A stretch of DNA of 64,000 nt from Syntrophobacterales bacterium (GTDB lineage Bacteria > Desulfobacterota > Desulfobaccia > Desulfobaccales > 0-14-0-80-60-11), in contig JAILZL010000011.1 of assembly GCA_023512475.1 (NCBI GenBank), forward strand, positions 1-64,000, read 5' to 3'. The notes under the pieces were generated by a model, which did not search any database, was not told the origin of the DNA, and saw only the letters and a program-made list of their open reading frames with translations. The position numbers and the translations under genes were made by a program. Each line of letters starts with the position of its first letter. The first letter of the stretch is position 1. Below are positions 37,404 through 46,804 of the stretch, piece after piece.

Positions 37404-39131
37404 ATGAAACGGATCGGACGATTGTGGTTGCTGACCGCCCTTCTTTTGGCCCTGACCGGGGTAAAAGGGGGCTTGGCGGCGGAGCCGCCGGCCCCCGGCG
37501 ATCACCTGACCCTCTCCGGGGTGGTGAAAAACCCCCAGGGCAAGGGCGTGAAGGAAGTGGAGATAGAGGTGCGGGTGAACGGTCAGCCCGTCCACCCCCG
37601 GGGCAAGGAAGAGGAGATCGTGACCGGCAGCAATGGCGGCTTTGTGGCCGAGTTCCTCCTGCCGGCAGGCACCCTGCCGGCGGCCCGGGTGGAGGTGAGC
37701 GGCCGCAAACCCAGTTGGCGGGATCTGCCGCCCACCCCGGTGCAGGTGGTGGAGACCGGCAGGGATGAGCAGGGCCACCGCCGGTTCACCGCCACCCACA
37801 CCTTCACCCTGAACCGGGCCGTCACCCCCGCCTTCTGGGTCGCCACCCTCATCCTCCTGGGGGTGTACGTGCTCATCGCCGCGGAGATCATGCACCGCAC
37901 CCTGGCGGCTCTTTTGGGCGCCGCCCTGGTGCTCTTCATCTCCTACACCGCCGGCACCTTCGACAAGAGTTATTTCATCCTCTCCTTTGAGGATGCCATG
38001 CGGGCCATCGACATGAATGTCATCTTCCTCCTCATGGGGATGATGATCATCGTCGGGGTGCTGAAAAAGACCGGCCTCTTCCAGTGGCTGGCCTACAAGT
38101 CCTACGCCCTGGCCCGGGGCAACGTCTTTGTGCTGAGCTTCATCCTGCAGATCGTCACCGCGGTCACCTCGGCCTTTCTGGACAACGTCACCACCATGCT
38201 GCTCCTCATCCCGGTGACCATCGAGATTGCGGTGACCCTGAAGATCAACCCCATGATCCTCCTCATTCCGGAGGTCTTTGCCAGCAACGTGGGCGGCACC
38301 GCCACCCTGATCGGCGACCCCCCTAACATCCTCATCGGCTCCTACGCCAAGCTCACCTTCGCCCAGTTCGTGGTGAACCTGGCCCTGGTGTGCCTCGTCT
38401 GCCTGGTGGTTTCAGGTCTGTGGTATCTGTGGTGGTACAGGAAGGGCTATCTGGAGGCGGACGTCAAGGATGTGAACCGCACCATTGAGTATCTCCGCCA
38501 GGAATACCGCATCACCGATACCCGGCTGACGGTCATGGGCCTGGGCATCCTGGCCTTTGTCATCTTTCTTTTCATCGTCCACGGGGTGCTGCACATGGAG
38601 CCCTCGGTGGCGGCCCTCATCGGCTCCATGCTCCTTTTGGTCATCTCCCGCATTGACATCGTGGAGATGCTGGAGCATGAGGTGGAATGGCCCACCCTGA
38701 TTTTCTTCATCGCCCTGTTCATGGTCATCGCCGGGGCGGAGGAGACCGGGCTCATCCAGATGATCGCCGAGTGGGTGCTCCAGGTCTCCCAGGGCAACCT
38801 CACCATCGCCATCGTCATGATCCTGTGGGTTTCGGCCATCGCCAGCGCCTTCATTGACAACATCCCCTTCACCGCCACCATGCTCCCCATCGTGCTGTTT
38901 CTCAACGAGAGCATGGGGGTGACCAACAATGTGCTCTGGTGGTCCCTGGCCCTGGGCGCCTGCCTGGGCGGCAACGGCACCATGATCGGGGCTTCCGCCA
39001 ATGTCGTGACCGTGGGCCTGGCGGAGAAGGCCGGCTACCACATCTCCTTTCTGGGCTATATCCGGGCCTGCTGGTGGCCCATGATGATCACCGTGTTCAT
39101 CTCTATGATCTATCTGCTGCTTTATTATTAA
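37404..39131 (+). CDS. ArsB/NhaD-family ion transporter with N-terminal extracytoplasmic Ig-like domain (paralog 1)
   Basis: Signal peptide; LTLSGVVKNPQGKGVKEVEIEVRVNGQ...; FLDNVTTMLLLIPVTIEIA...NVGGTATLIGDPPNILIGS...AFIDNIPFTATMLPIV...LGACLGGNGTMIGASANVV. Confidence 0.92.
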   Translation: MKRIGRLWLLTALLLALTGVKGGLAAEPPAPGDHLTLSGVVKNPQGKGVKEVEIEVRVNGQPVHPRGKEEEIVTGSNGGFVAEFLLPAGTLPAARVEVSGRKPSWRDLPPTPVQVVETGRDEQGHRRFTATHTFTLNRAVTPAFWVATLILLGVYVLIAAEIMHRTLAALLGAALVLFISYTAGTFDKSYFILSFEDAMRAIDMNVIFLLMGMMIIVGVLKKTGLFQWLAYKSYALARGNVFVLSFILQIVTAVTSAFLDNVTTMLLLIPVTIEIAVTLKINPMILLIPEVFASNVGGTATLIGDPPNILIGSYAKLTFAQFVVNLALVCLVCLVVSGLWYLWWYRKGYLEADVKDVNRTIEYLRQEYRITDTRLTVMGLGILAFVIFLFIVHGVLHMEPSVAALIGSMLLLVISRIDIVEMLEHEVEWPTLIFFIALFMVIAGAEETGLIQMIAEWVLQVSQGNLTIAIVMILWVSAIASAFIDNIPFTATMLPIVLFLNESMGVTNNVLWWSLALGACLGGNGTMIGASANVVTVGLAEKAGYHISFLGYIRACWWPMMITVFISMIYLLLYY

Positions 39132-39272
39132 GGGCTTAAGGGAGGGGGTTTGCCGCCGCCCGCGGATCTGTGGTAACATAGACCTGCCTCCCCGGCCGGG
39201 GCCACCCGGCGGGGCGGAGGTTAAGGGGGCGGGATCGAAGGTGCGTCCCCCGACATACGGCCGCAGAGGGAG

Positions 39273-39312
39273 GGCCTGCCAGGCGGAGTCTGTCACCCTG
39301 GCAGGCCTTTTT
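39273..39312 (+). terminator. Rho-independent terminator/attenuator between the transporter paralogs
   Basis: GGCCTGCCAGG-13 nt loop-CCTGGCAGGCC-TTTTT; perfect 11-bp stem. Confidence 0.85.
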
Positions 39313-39335
39313 CTATCAGGGAGGAGGACACACAG

Positions 39336-41057
39336 ATGCGGAGATCTGGCTGGACCGGGGCTGTGGTGGGGCTGCTGACGCTTTTTTTGGGGCTGGCGCC
39401 CGCCGTCCTGGCCGCCGACCCGCCGGGGGACCGGCTCACGGTCTTCGGGGTGGCGAGCGACGCCCAGGGCAAGGGCATCAAAGAGGTGGCGGTGGAGCTC
39501 CAGGTGAACGGGCAGACGGTGCCGGCGGTGGAGAAGGACCCTCCGGAAACCGGCCCCCGGGGCAGTTTTGTGGCCCACTACCTCCTGCCGCCGGGGACCC
39601 TGCCGGGGGCGAACCTCACCTTGCGGGTCCACAAACCCAGCTGGGAGACCCGGGAGATCCGCCTCACCCCGGTGGCCGCCGGCACGGACGCCGCCGGCCG
39701 CCGCCTCTTTGAGGCGGAAGCCGAGGTCACCCTGGGCCGCCGGATCACCCCGGCCTTCTGGATGGCCGCCTTCGTCCTCCTCCTGGTGTATGTCCTCATC
39801 GCCGCGGAGGTGATGCACCGCACCCTGGCCGCCTTCCTGGGGGCCTCCCTGGTGCTCTTCGTCTCCTACACCCTGGGCACCTTCGACCGACAATACTTCA
39901 TCGTCTCCTTTGAAGACGCCATGCAGGCCATCGACCTCAATGTCATCTTCCTCCTCATGGGGATGATGATCATCGTGGGGGTGCTCAAAAAGACCGGCCT
40001 CTTTCAATGGCTGGCCTACAAATCCTACGCCCTGGCCCGGGGGAATATTTTTCTCCTCTCCCTCATCCTGCAATTCATCACCGCGGTGGCCTCCGCCTTC
40101 CTGGACAATGTCACCACCATGCTCCTGTTGCTGCCGGTGACCATCGAGATTGCGGTGACGTTGAAGGTCAACCCCCTGGCCCTCATCATTCCGGAGGTCT
40201 TTGCCTCCAATGTGGGGGGCACCGCCACCCTGATCGGCGATCCCCCCAACATCCTCATCGGCTCCTACGCCAAGCTCACCTTTGTCCAGTTCGTCCTCAA
40301 TCTGGGGCTGGCAGTGGTGGTCTGTCTGTTCGTCAGTTCCCTGTGGTATCTCTGGTGGTACAAGAAGGGCTACCTGGAGGCGGAGGTCAAGGATGTGGCC
40401 CGCACCATTGCCTATCTGCGCCACGAATACCGGATCACCGACCGGAAACTGGCGGCCCTGGGACTGGGAATTCTGGCCTTCGTCATCCTCCTCTTTCTCC
40501 TCCACGGGCTGCTGCACATGGAGCCCTCCATCGCCGCCATTTTGGGGGCCATGCTCCTTTTGGTCTTCAGCCGCACCGACATCGTGGAGATGCTGGAGCA
40601 TGAGGTGGAGTGGCCCACCCTCATCTTTTTCATGGGTCTGTTCATCGTGATCGCCGGCGCGGAGGAGACCGGCCTCATCCAGCTCATTGCCGAAGGGGTG
40701 CGGGACCTGTCCCGGGGCAACCTGGCCCTGGCCGTCGTTTTGATTCTCTGGGTCTCGGCCATCGCCAGTGCCATCATTGACAACATCCCCTTCACCGCCA
40801 CCATGCTCCCCATCGTGGCCTTTCTCAACACGGCCATCCCGGGGGCGGAAAGCGGCGTGCTCTGGTGGGCCCTGGCCCTGGGGGCCTGCCTGGGCGGGAA
40901 CGCCACCATGATCGGCGCCTCCGCCAATGTGGTGACGGTGGGGCTGCTGGAAAAGGCGGGCTATCACATCTCCTTTCTGGGCTACATCCGGGCCTGCTGG
41001 CTGCCCACGCTGTTCACCATCATCATCTCCACCATCTATCTCCTGCTTTTTTACTAG
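39336..41057 (+). CDS. ArsB/NhaD-family ion transporter with N-terminal extracytoplasmic Ig-like domain (paralog 2)
   Basis: Same architecture as 37404..39131 with extensive identity across the transporter domain. Confidence 0.92.
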   Translation: MRRSGWTGAVVGLLTLFLGLAPAVLAADPPGDRLTVFGVASDAQGKGIKEVAVELQVNGQTVPAVEKDPPETGPRGSFVAHYLLPPGTLPGANLTLRVHKPSWETREIRLTPVAAGTDAAGRRLFEAEAEVTLGRRITPAFWMAAFVLLLVYVLIAAEVMHRTLAAFLGASLVLFVSYTLGTFDRQYFIVSFEDAMQAIDLNVIFLLMGMMIIVGVLKKTGLFQWLAYKSYALARGNIFLLSLILQFITAVASAFLDNVTTMLLLLPVTIEIAVTLKVNPLALIIPEVFASNVGGTATLIGDPPNILIGSYAKLTFVQFVLNLGLAVVVCLFVSSLWYLWWYKKGYLEAEVKDVARTIAYLRHEYRITDRKLAALGLGILAFVILLFLLHGLLHMEPSIAAILGAMLLLVFSRTDIVEMLEHEVEWPTLIFFMGLFIVIAGAEETGLIQLIAEGVRDLSRGNLALAVVLILWVSAIASAIIDNIPFTATMLPIVAFLNTAIPGAESGVLWWALALGACLGGNATMIGASANVVTVGLLEKAGYHISFLGYIRACWLPTLFTIIISTIYLLLFY

Positions 41058-41061
41058 GTCC

Positions 41062-41081
41062 CCGGGGGCCGCGGCCCCCGG
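41062..41081. terminator. Perfect 20-bp palindrome just downstream of transporter paralog 2 (terminator-like, no T tract)
   Basis: CCGGGGGCCGCGGCCCCCGG 4 bp after the stop codon. Confidence 0.5.
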
Positions 41082-41427
41082 TCCCTGACAGGTGGTGAAG
41101 AGGTGATTGGGGGAAGGGGCCAGGGGTCAGAGGCCCCTCCCCCGCCCCGGAGAGGGGTTGCCAGCCCGGTGAAAAGGGCGGGCCCTGGCCGGCCGCCCCT
41201 TTGGCTCCTCTGCCTGCCCCCATTTAAGGGGAGAGAGGCTAAGAGGGCCGCTTTTCCTTTTCCCCCGCCGAACTAATGGTGCCCGCCTCACACCCTCTTT
41301 TTGCCCGGGAAGGCCGGGAGAAAGGGCCGGCCCCTGGGCCCGTCAGGCATCCCGGGGCCGGCCCGGCCTTGATTCCCCCGAGGTTTGGGGGTATCTTTCC
41401 TTCAAGGGAATTCTCAAGGGAATCAAA

Positions 41428-43461
41428 ATGGATATGGCCGTGGAGGGGAAGGGCCACCCCGAGGGGACGCCCGCCGGCACCGAAGAGGTGAGGCCGCGAC
41501 TGGCGGTCTGCCTGCCGCCGTCGGCCGCCGCGCCTGAGCTGGTGCGGGCCGCCCACCGCCGGGCCGCGGCCCTGGGGGCCGAGTGGTTCGCCCTGAGCGT
41601 GGAGACCCCGGAGCAGGCCCGCCTCGCCCCTGAGGGGCGGGAGGCCCTCCTCCAGGCCCTGGAGCTGGCCGCCAGGCTGGGGGGGCAGGTGGCCCAGGCC
41701 TCCGGGGTGCATGTGGGCCGGGCGATCCTTCGCTTTGCCCGGGAGCACCGCCTCACCGCCCTCCTGGTGGGGCGGAGCCGGAGTGGCGGCTGGCGGCGCC
41801 TTTTCCATCGGCCGCTGGCGGAGGATCTCCTCCGCCACAGCGGCCTGGAGGTGGTGGTCCTGCCGGTCCCGGAAGGAGAGCCCGGGCCCGCCGCGGCCCG
41901 GTCTGCGTTCGCCCCCTCCCGGCGGCTGCTGGCGGAGTACGGGCTGGCCGCCGCCGGGGTGGCCCTGGTGAGCGCGGCGGCCGGGCTGGTCTCCCCCTGG
42001 CTCTCCTTCACCGGCGTGGTGCTCCTCTATCTCTTCGGGGTGGCGGTCCTGTCCGCCACGCTCAGCCGGGGGCCCGCCCTGGTGGCGGCCGGGGCCGGGG
42101 TGGCGGCGGTGGATTTCCTCTTTGTGCCGGAGTACTGGTCCTTCCGCATCGCCTATCCGGATTTTGCCCTCACCCTGGTGGTCATGCTCACCGTGAGTCT
42201 GCTCATCAGCGGGCTCACGGCCCGCAGCCGTTTCCAGGCCCGGGTGGCCCGGCTGCGGGAACGTCAGGCCGCAGCCATGTACGACCTCAGCCAGAAACTC
42301 AGCCTCGCCGCGGACCGGGAGACGCTTTTGGCCACCGCGGTGGCCCATCTGGAGGAGGTCTTTGAGGCCCGGGTGTCGGTGCTCCTCCCCGGGGCGGACG
42401 GGGAGCTTCGGCTGGCCGCGGGGCCGCCTTTGCCGGACGACGTGCGGGAGGCCATGGTGGCCCGCTGGGTCTATCGCTACCGCCATCCCGCCGGGGCCGG
42501 CACCGCTACCCTGCCGGCGGTCCAGGCCCTCTATGTCCCCCTGGGCCCGCCCCAGGAGCCGGTGGGGGTGCTGCGGCTGGAGCTGCCGGCCAAGCCCACT
42601 GCGGTGGCGGAAATCCTGCCGCTGCTCCAGGGTCTGGCCCGGCAGGTGGGTCTGGCGCTGGAGCGGGAGGAGCTCTCCCGCCAAGCCCGGGCGGCCCAGG
42701 TGGAGATCGAGGCGGAGCGCCTGCGCAACGTCCTTCTCAGCTCCGTGTCCCATGACCTGCGGACCCCCCTCGCCGTCATTGCCGGCTCGGCCAGCACCCT
42801 GCTGGAAAGCCCCGGTCTGGAGGACGCCACCCGCACGGAGCTGATCCACACCATCTATGACGAGGCCCGCCGCCTGGACCGGCTGGTGCACAACCTGCTG
42901 GAGATGAGCCGGCTGCAGTCCGGCCGGGTGGAGCTGAACCGGGACTGGCATGACCTGGAGGAGGTCCTGGGGAGCGCCCTGCACCAGCTGGAGGCCCGGC
43001 TGCAGGGGCGGTCTCTGACCCTGGACCTGGACCCCGACCTGCCCCTGGTGAAACTGGATGCCCTCCTCATCGAGCGGGTTTTCATCAATCTGTTGGATAA
43101 TGCCCTCAAATACAGCCCGGAGGGTCAGCCCATCACCCTGAGGGCCTTCCGGAGCCCGGGGGAGGTGGTGGTGGAAGTGGCGGATGCCGGGCCGGGTCTG
43201 CCTCCCGGGGCGGAGGCCCAGGTCTTCGACAAGTTTTACCAGGCGGCTCCGGGACGTCACCGGGGGGTGGGTCTGGGATTGAGCATCTGCCGCAGCATTG
43301 TGGAGATCCATGGCGGCCGCATGGAGGCGGCCAACCGGCCGGAAGGCGGGGCGGTCTTCCGCTTCACCCTGCCCCTGACGGAAGATGCCCCCCAAAACGG
43401 CCGGGAGATGCCCCAGCCGGAGGGGGGACCGCCCCATGAAGCCCCGTATTCTCCTTATTGA
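41428..43461 (+). CDS. KdpD-like sensor histidine kinase (USP-like + DUF4118 TM + GAF + HisKA/HATPase)
   Basis: USP-like N-term; four TM helices with LLYLFGVAVLSATLSRGPALVAAGAGVAAVDFLFVPEYWSFRI (KdpD DUF4118); SSVSHDLRTPLAVIAGSASTLLE. Confidence 0.9.
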   Translation: MDMAVEGKGHPEGTPAGTEEVRPRLAVCLPPSAAAPELVRAAHRRAAALGAEWFALSVETPEQARLAPEGREALLQALELAARLGGQVAQASGVHVGRAILRFAREHRLTALLVGRSRSGGWRRLFHRPLAEDLLRHSGLEVVVLPVPEGEPGPAAARSAFAPSRRLLAEYGLAAAGVALVSAAAGLVSPWLSFTGVVLLYLFGVAVLSATLSRGPALVAAGAGVAAVDFLFVPEYWSFRIAYPDFALTLVVMLTVSLLISGLTARSRFQARVARLRERQAAAMYDLSQKLSLAADRETLLATAVAHLEEVFEARVSVLLPGADGELRLAAGPPLPDDVREAMVARWVYRYRHPAGAGTATLPAVQALYVPLGPPQEPVGVLRLELPAKPTAVAEILPLLQGLARQVGLALEREELSRQARAAQVEIEAERLRNVLLSSVSHDLRTPLAVIAGSASTLLESPGLEDATRTELIHTIYDEARRLDRLVHNLLEMSRLQSGRVELNRDWHDLEEVLGSALHQLEARLQGRSLTLDLDPDLPLVKLDALLIERVFINLLDNALKYSPEGQPITLRAFRSPGEVVVEVADAGPGLPPGAEAQVFDKFYQAAPGRHRGVGLGLSICRSIVEIHGGRMEAANRPEGGAVFRFTLPLTEDAPQNGREMPQPEGGPPHEAPYSPY

Positions 43462-44131
43462 GGATGACGTGCATATCCGCCGGTTCTTGCGGGCCAGCCT
43501 GCCCACCCAGGGGTATGAGCTCCTGGAGGCGGCCGACGGCCGGGAGGGCCTGGCCCTGGCCGCCTCCCAGCCGGTGGAGGTCATCCTGCTGGACCTGGGA
43601 CTCCCGGATCTGGAGGGCATCGAGATCATCCGGCAGGTGCGGCAGTGGTCCCGGGTGCCCATCATCGTGCTCTCCGCCCGGGACCAGGAGCGGGAGAAGG
43701 TGGTCACCCTGGATGCGGGCGCCGACGACTACCTCACCAAGCCCTTCGGGGTAGGGGAGCTTCTGGCCCGCATCCGGGTGGCCCTGCGCCGTTCCCTGCA
43801 GGACCGGGAGGGCCGGGCCGAAACCTTCTTTGAGGTGGGGAAGATCCGGGTGGATCTGGAGAAGCGCCGGGTCTTCCGGGCCGGGGAGGAGGTGCACCTC
43901 ACCCCCACCGAATACAAGCTCCTCACCGTGCTCATCCGCCACGCCGGCAAGGTGGTGACCCACCGCCAGCTCCTCAAGGAGGTCTGGGGGCCCTCCTTTG
44001 TGGATCAGGGGGCCTACCTGCGCATCTTTGTGCGCCATCTTAGGCGCAAGCTGGAGGACAACCCCGCCCGCCCGGCCTTTCTCCTCACAGACCCCGGGGT
44101 GGGCTACCGCCTGCGGGCCCCGGAGGAGTGA
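43436..44131 (+). CDS. OmpR/KdpE-family response regulator
   Basis: MKPRILLIEDDVHIRRFLRASLPTQGYELLEAADGREGL...VILLDLGLPDLEGIEIIRQ...LTPTEYKLLTVLIRHAGKVVTHRQLLKEVWGP...LRIFVRHLRRKLE. Confidence 0.94.
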   Translation: MKPRILLIEDDVHIRRFLRASLPTQGYELLEAADGREGLALAASQPVEVILLDLGLPDLEGIEIIRQVRQWSRVPIIVLSARDQEREKVVTLDAGADDYLTKPFGVGELLARIRVALRRSLQDREGRAETFFEVGKIRVDLEKRRVFRAGEEVHLTPTEYKLLTVLIRHAGKVVTHRQLLKEVWGPSFVDQGAYLRIFVRHLRRKLEDNPARPAFLLTDPGVGYRLRAPEE

Positions 44132-44431
44132 ATCTCCACCCCATCCCCGGCCCTGGGGTATCAGGATCCTGATGGCTGAGGGCCGGGCCGGTTCGAGTCC
44201 GGAGGGGGGAGGGTCTGGCAGGCTGGCGGTCCGCCAACGGGAAGCCGCTTGGCCTCAAGCCGTCGGGCGAGCCGGGACGGAAACCAGGTGAAGGGCGCCC
44301 CGGGGCGTCTTTGCCCTGTGGAGGGAACGAAAGAACCAGGGCAGGGCAACCCCCTGGGGCAGAGAAAGACACGGGGAACGGGCTGACCGGCCCCACCGGG
44401 CGCGGGAAGGACCTTGCCGGGGCCGGCCCTG

Positions 44432-44626
44432 TCAGGACCCCCCTTCCGTCTCTTTCCGGCCCGGGGGATCGTCCTCCGGGCACGGGCAGAGCCCGTGCTT
44501 GTGCACCAGCTGTCCCAGTTTGTTGCAGTACAGGGCCGCAAAGGTCCGGCAGGAGCCGGCTCCGTCCACTGCCTCGGCAGTGGGGAAGGAGGCCTCCGGA
44601 CAACTCAAGTCACACCACCTGGGCAT
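44432..44626 (-). CDS. Small cysteine-rich protein (64 aa) downstream of selD
   Basis: MPRWCDLSCPEASFPTAEAVDGAGSCRTFAALYCNKLGQLVHKHGLCPCPEDDPP...; patterned cysteines (CxxxC, CRTFxALYC, CPCP) look like a real metal-binding or disulfide protein. Confidence 0.7.
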   Translation of the reverse strand: MPRWCDLSCPEASFPTAEAVDGAGSCRTFAALYCNKLGQLVHKHGLCPCPEDDPPGRKETEGGS

Positions 44627-44751
44627 CCGTCCTCCCGTATCACCATGGCGGGCAGGCTGTTTCCGGGGAAGACCCAGGCCCCGGAACCGTTTTTCTCGCC
44701 CCTGCGCCTGGATGTGGCCCGGGCTCTCCCCCTGCCCGGTTATCAGCGGGC

Positions 44752-45804
44752 TTACGGCCGGAGGATGATTCTGCCGGGGCCGGTGCCGCTCACCTCCCCG
44801 ATGCGGGCCGCCTGGGGGAAGCCCTCCCGCCGCAGGGCCCCCAGGAGGGCGTCGGCCGCCTCCGGGGCCGCGGCCAGGAGGAGCCCGCCGTTGGTCTGGG
44901 CGTCAGCCAGAAGATCCAGGAGCACCGGATCCACCCCCGGGTCCACCGTGAGGCTCCGGGCGCAGAAATTGCGATTGGCGAAGCTCCCGGCGGGCACCAG
45001 CCCCATGGCGGCGTAGTCATAAGCCCGGGGCAACAGGGGCACCTGCCGGGCGGCCAGGGTGAGTTCCACCCCGCTGGCCACCGCCAGCTCCAGGGCGTGG
45101 CCCAGAAGCCCGAACCCGGTGATGTCGGTGAGGCCGTGCACCGCGCCCGGGGCCAGGCACTCTTCGGGGAGGCGGTTCAAGGCGGTCATCACCGCCACCG
45201 CCGCGGCCTCGGCCTCCGGGTCGGCCAGGCGGCCTTTCATGGCCGTGGCGATGACGCCGGTGCCCACCGGCTTGGTGAGCAAAAGCACATCCCCGGGGCG
45301 GGCCCCGGCGTTGGTGAGGACCCGGTCAGGATGCACCACTCCCGTCACCGCCAGCCCGTATTTGAGCTCGGTGTCCTCCACGCTGTGGCCGCCCACCAGG
45401 AGCGCCCCGGCCTCGTGGATCTTGTCCAACCCCCCGGCCAGGATGTCTTTGAGCACCTCCTTGGGCACCGTGGCGCTGGGGTAGCAGACGATGTTCAGCG
45501 CCGTCAGCGGCCGCCCGCCCATGGCAAAGACATCGCTGATGGCGTTGGCCGCGGCGATCTGCCCGAAGGTGTAGGGGTCGTTCACCACCGGGGTGAAGAA
45601 GTCCACCGTCTGGATGAGGGCGATCTCCGGCGTCAGGCGGAAGACGCCCGCATCATCCGCGGTTTCCAGCCCCACGAGGAGATCCGGGTGCGCCCGGCGG
45701 GGGAGCGTGGCCAGGATTTCCTCCAGCAACCCGGGAGGAAGCTTGGCGGCTCACCCCGCGGCCCGGACCTGCTCCATCAGCGGCTTGTACGATTGTTCAG
45801 CCAT
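44752..45804 (-). CDS. selD: Selenide, water dikinase (SelD) as a selenoprotein; in-frame TGA at 45751..45753 read as Sec
   Basis: Reading through TGA: [97 protein letters not shown]...; Sec aligns with the catalytic Cys/Sec of SelD. The ORF track starts only at 45729, after the catalytic residue. Confidence 0.95.
45718..45740 (-). promoter_or_regulatory. Bacterial SECIS element of selD
   Basis: 11-33 nt downstream of the TGA: TTCCTCC-CGGGTTGCT-GGAGGAA; perfect 7-bp stem with GGGTT-containing apical loop. Confidence 0.8.
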
Positions 45805-46063
45805 GGCGTCCTAGATGGTGACCGATGTCAGTCTGGGGGAGCGGGCCAGGGCTCGTGGACCTCTGCCCCTCTCCCCCACCCTCTTCCCCTTTGAGCGGGG
45901 ATGGAAAGGGTAGGGAGCCAGGCTCGCGGCTCCCTTTTACCTCCACTTTATCTGAGATTGTCCCCTGGGACAAGGGCGGGGGCAGGGTTTGTCCTGGCAA
46001 TTCTTCCGGGTTATGTGGTACAGAGCAGGGGAGGTGCCCATCCTCTGTCAGGGGGAGTTCCTC

Positions 46064-46744
46064 ATGCTCTCGCCCGCCCTCCTCACCGCCGGGGTGGCCC
46101 GCCGGGTGGCGGAAGCCGGTGCCGCGCCTGACCCGGCCGCCCTTCTGGCCGTCACCCGGGAGGTTTATGCCCTCTGGGACTGGACCGTGCGCCAGTTTGA
46201 GGCCGGCCAGCCGCTGCCTGAGCCGGTGGCCTGCCGGCCGGGCTGCAGCTTCTGTTGTTACAACCGGGTGGAGCTGACCCCGCCGGAGGCTTTTCTCATG
46301 GCCGACTTTCTTTTGCGGGGGGTGGCGCCGGCGCAGCTTCCCGGGCTTCTGGCGGCGCTGGAGGAGGAGCTGGCCCGGCGTCGGGGGCTCAGCCCCACGG
46401 AGTTGGCCCGGCGGCGCCGGGAGTTCCCCTGCCCATTTCTGAGCCGGGACCACTGCGGCATCTACCCGGTCCGGCCTCTCATGTGCCGGGCCATGCACTC
46501 TCTGGAGGCGGAACACTGCCGGCGCTCCCTGGAGTCCGCCGAGCTTCTCCCGGACCGCTACTACGAACATCGCCATGACTTCGCCCGAGCCCTCAGCCGG
46601 GGGCTCATCGAGGGAGCGGCACGCCGCGGCTGTCAGGTGCTGCCCTTGGACCTGGTGGCGGCGTTGCGGCAGATCCTGGCCACCCCGGAGGCCCTGCCCC
46701 GCTGGCTCAGAGGGGAGCCGGTGTTTACAGCGGAGCGGGGCTGA
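46064..46744 (+). CDS. YkgJ-family cysteine cluster protein
   Basis: ACRPGCSFCCYNRVELTPPEAFLMADFL...FPCPFLSRDHCGIYPVRPLMCRAMHSLEAEHCRR. Confidence 0.88.
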   Translation: MLSPALLTAGVARRVAEAGAAPDPAALLAVTREVYALWDWTVRQFEAGQPLPEPVACRPGCSFCCYNRVELTPPEAFLMADFLLRGVAPAQLPGLLAALEEELARRRGLSPTELARRRREFPCPFLSRDHCGIYPVRPLMCRAMHSLEAEHCRRSLESAELLPDRYYEHRHDFARALSRGLIEGAARRGCQVLPLDLVAALRQILATPEALPRWLRGEPVFTAERG

Positions 46745-46804
46745 AGGAGCGGACCCGGCTCGCAAAAGCCGCCACCTCATCCCGCTGGGCCTGCGGGGCG
46801 GAGC

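Noticed and set aside
35622-37895. 757-aa minus-strand ORF
   Set aside because: Antisense to the CBS and SLC13 genes; His/Asp/Gly-rich low-information translation.
38412-40967. 851-aa minus-strand ORF
   Set aside because: Shadow of the two transporter paralogs; internal repetition only mirrors the duplication on the plus strand.
41239-43707. 822-aa minus-strand ORF
   Set aside because: Antisense to the KdpD-like kinase; no recognisable domains.
44188-44202. tRNA T-arm-like sequence CCGG-TTCGAGT-CCGG
   Set aside because: No matching acceptor, D or anticodon arms in the preceding ~75 nt; probably coincidence.
44311-45894. 527-aa plus-strand ORF
   Set aside because: Antisense to selD and the Cys-rich gene; composition is artefactual.
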